From Dama dama (taxonomy: Eukaryota; Chordata; Mammalia; Artiodactyla; Cervidae), in contig NW_026870906.1 in the NCBI RefSeq assembly GCF_033118175.1, forward strand, positions 496,001 through 560,000: a stretch of 64,000 nt of DNA, given 5' to 3'. The stretch's first letter is position 1, and every line of letters begins with the position of its first letter. The notes below the pieces were generated by a model. The model searched no databases. It had not been told where the DNA came from and worked only from the letters and a program-made list of their open reading frames with translations. The position numbers and the translations under genes are program-made. Positions 63,821 through 64,000 of this stretch are shown here, one piece after another.

Positions 63821-64000
63821 CACAACATGCTCCGTCTATTTTCAAGACCGTTTCATACTCATCTCATTTTTGACACCTTTTGAAGCTCTTCATATTCTTC
63901 ACACCTTTTGAAGCTCTTCATTTTTTTCAAAACTGTTTCATGCTCCTCCTATTTTTCAGACAGTTCATGCTGATCATATTTTTGAAACATTTTGAACCTC
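63821..64000 (+). repeat. Segment recurring from 55.5 kb, copy 3 (cut by window end)
   Basis: Matches 55,521-55,700 (offset 8,300) and, from 63,891, also 62,821 onward (offset 1,070). The window ends inside it at TTTTGAACCTC, so its extent is unknown. Confidence 0.88.

Larger units (their letters stand above)
1..64000 (+). repeat. Satellite DNA array (28-bp monomer, 113-bp higher-order unit), window-filling
   Basis: Every stretch read is a variant of one ~28-bp monomer, always in the same orientation. Its most constant parts are a central GCTC, a T5 tract (usually TATTTTT or TGTTTTT) and a terminal ACC. Over most of the window four monomer types recur in fixed order and total 113 bp. The plus strand is about 73% pyrimidine and very poor in G (10 G against 32 C in the consensus 113-bp unit, counted by hand). 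There is no unique interruption, transposon or gene. It is inferred to be eukaryotic constitutive heterochromatin. I do not recognise the family as a named satellite and cannot assign a species. Both ends of the array lie outside the window. Confidence 0.97.
43003..64000 (+). repeat. Family-3 113-bp array
   Basis: About 21 kb of the diverged unit. CAGGCTCTTC replaces CATGCTCTTC in B, TTTTTGAACACC alternates with TTTTTCAACACC, and GCTTCATGC or ACTTCATGC replaces GTTTCATGC in C. Many units carry the D form ATGTATTTCACACC, especially at 43-53 kb. Units missing monomers are common at 43-47 kb (short A monomers such as GAAGCTTTCATATT). Several nested duplications are listed separately. The array runs off the right edge of the window. 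Confidence 0.93.

Noticed and set aside
1..64000. About 270 open reading frames of 60-290 codons on the plus strand with similar Phe/Ser/Leu/His-rich translations
   Set aside because: They are the same repeat read in all three frames. Monomers of 28 bp and units of 113 bp shift the frame each time, frames end at the TGA of GACACC or GAAGC, many starts would be TTG/CTG/GTG, and indels break frames freely. There is no codon bias, conserved domain or regulatory context.
1..64000. CRISPR array (28-bp repeats)
   Set aside because: Repeat length is in the CRISPR range, but repeats are directly contiguous and degenerate, with no unique spacers and no cas genes.
1..64000. Heat-shock elements (GAA and TTC blocks in GAAGCTCTTC)
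   Set aside because: The GAA and TTC are separated by four bases instead of the two needed for a heat-shock element, and the motif is simply the A-monomer core.
1..64000. CENP-B box
   Set aside because: I looked for the TTCG...CGGG pattern of the CENP-B box. The monomers have no such GC-rich half and I saw no occurrence.
1..64000. T5 tracts as Pol III or intrinsic bacterial terminators
   Set aside because: The T5 tract is part of every monomer with no upstream GC-rich hairpin or Pol III gene, so it carries no specific terminator meaning.
1..64000. Phased A-tract curvature every 28 bp
   Set aside because: 28 bp is 2.67 helical turns and 113 bp is 10.8 turns, so successive T5 tracts are not in phase with the helix and would not add up to strong curvature.

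Overview
The whole 64 kb window is satellite DNA. It is one uninterrupted, head-to-tail array built from a degenerate ~28-bp monomer. I find no protein-coding gene, RNA gene, transposon, CRISPR array or unique-sequence island on either strand. Open stretches of 60-290 codons exist on the + strand only because the repeat is pyrimidine-rich and its few TGA triplets are spread over the frames. The content is typical of eukaryotic heterochromatin (centromeric, pericentromeric, subtelomeric or a B/sex chromosome). The species cannot be named from the sequence. Substitutions cluster at CpG (CG/CA/TG alternatives at the same repeat position), which fits a genome with cytosine methylation such as a vertebrate or plant.

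Organisation is nested. (1) Monomer ~28 bp with a T5 core. (2) Over most of the window four monomer types A-B-C-D (28+29+28+28) form a 113-bp higher-order unit; by length there is room for about 565 such units. (3) The 113-bp units form kilobase super-units of roughly 2.0-3.7 kb. (4) In 4.5-20.0 kb two super-unit subtypes alternate (beta-alpha-beta-alpha-beta), giving a dimer period of about 6.4-6.8 kb. (5) Large, very young duplications lie on top, the clearest being 28.1-32.9 kb copied at 35.3-40.5 kb.

Layout: 1-4,500 irregular family-1 units; 4,501-20,040 alternating super-units; 20,041-25,676 a related section with a 3.66-kb duplication; 25,677-28,100 plain 28-bp monomers without the 113-bp order; 28,107-32,863 duplicated block, copy 1 (monomeric in its middle); 32,864-33,700 linker; 33,701-34,329 a copy of the start of the window; 34,330-35,267 linker; 35,268-40,476 duplicated block, copy 2; 40,477-42,990 an alpha-like family-1 remnant; 42,991-64,000 family 3, a diverged 113-bp unit (CAGGCTCTTC, TTTTTGAACACC, GCTTCATGC) with its own 0.5-, 1.27-, 1.52-, 2.0- and 4.26-kb duplications.

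No genes work together here. The informative signal is the record of how a satellite grows: single-monomer and single-113-bp-unit additions, super-unit amplification, segmental duplication and junctions between families. Boundaries were read by eye and are approximate to about one monomer unless exact positions are stated.
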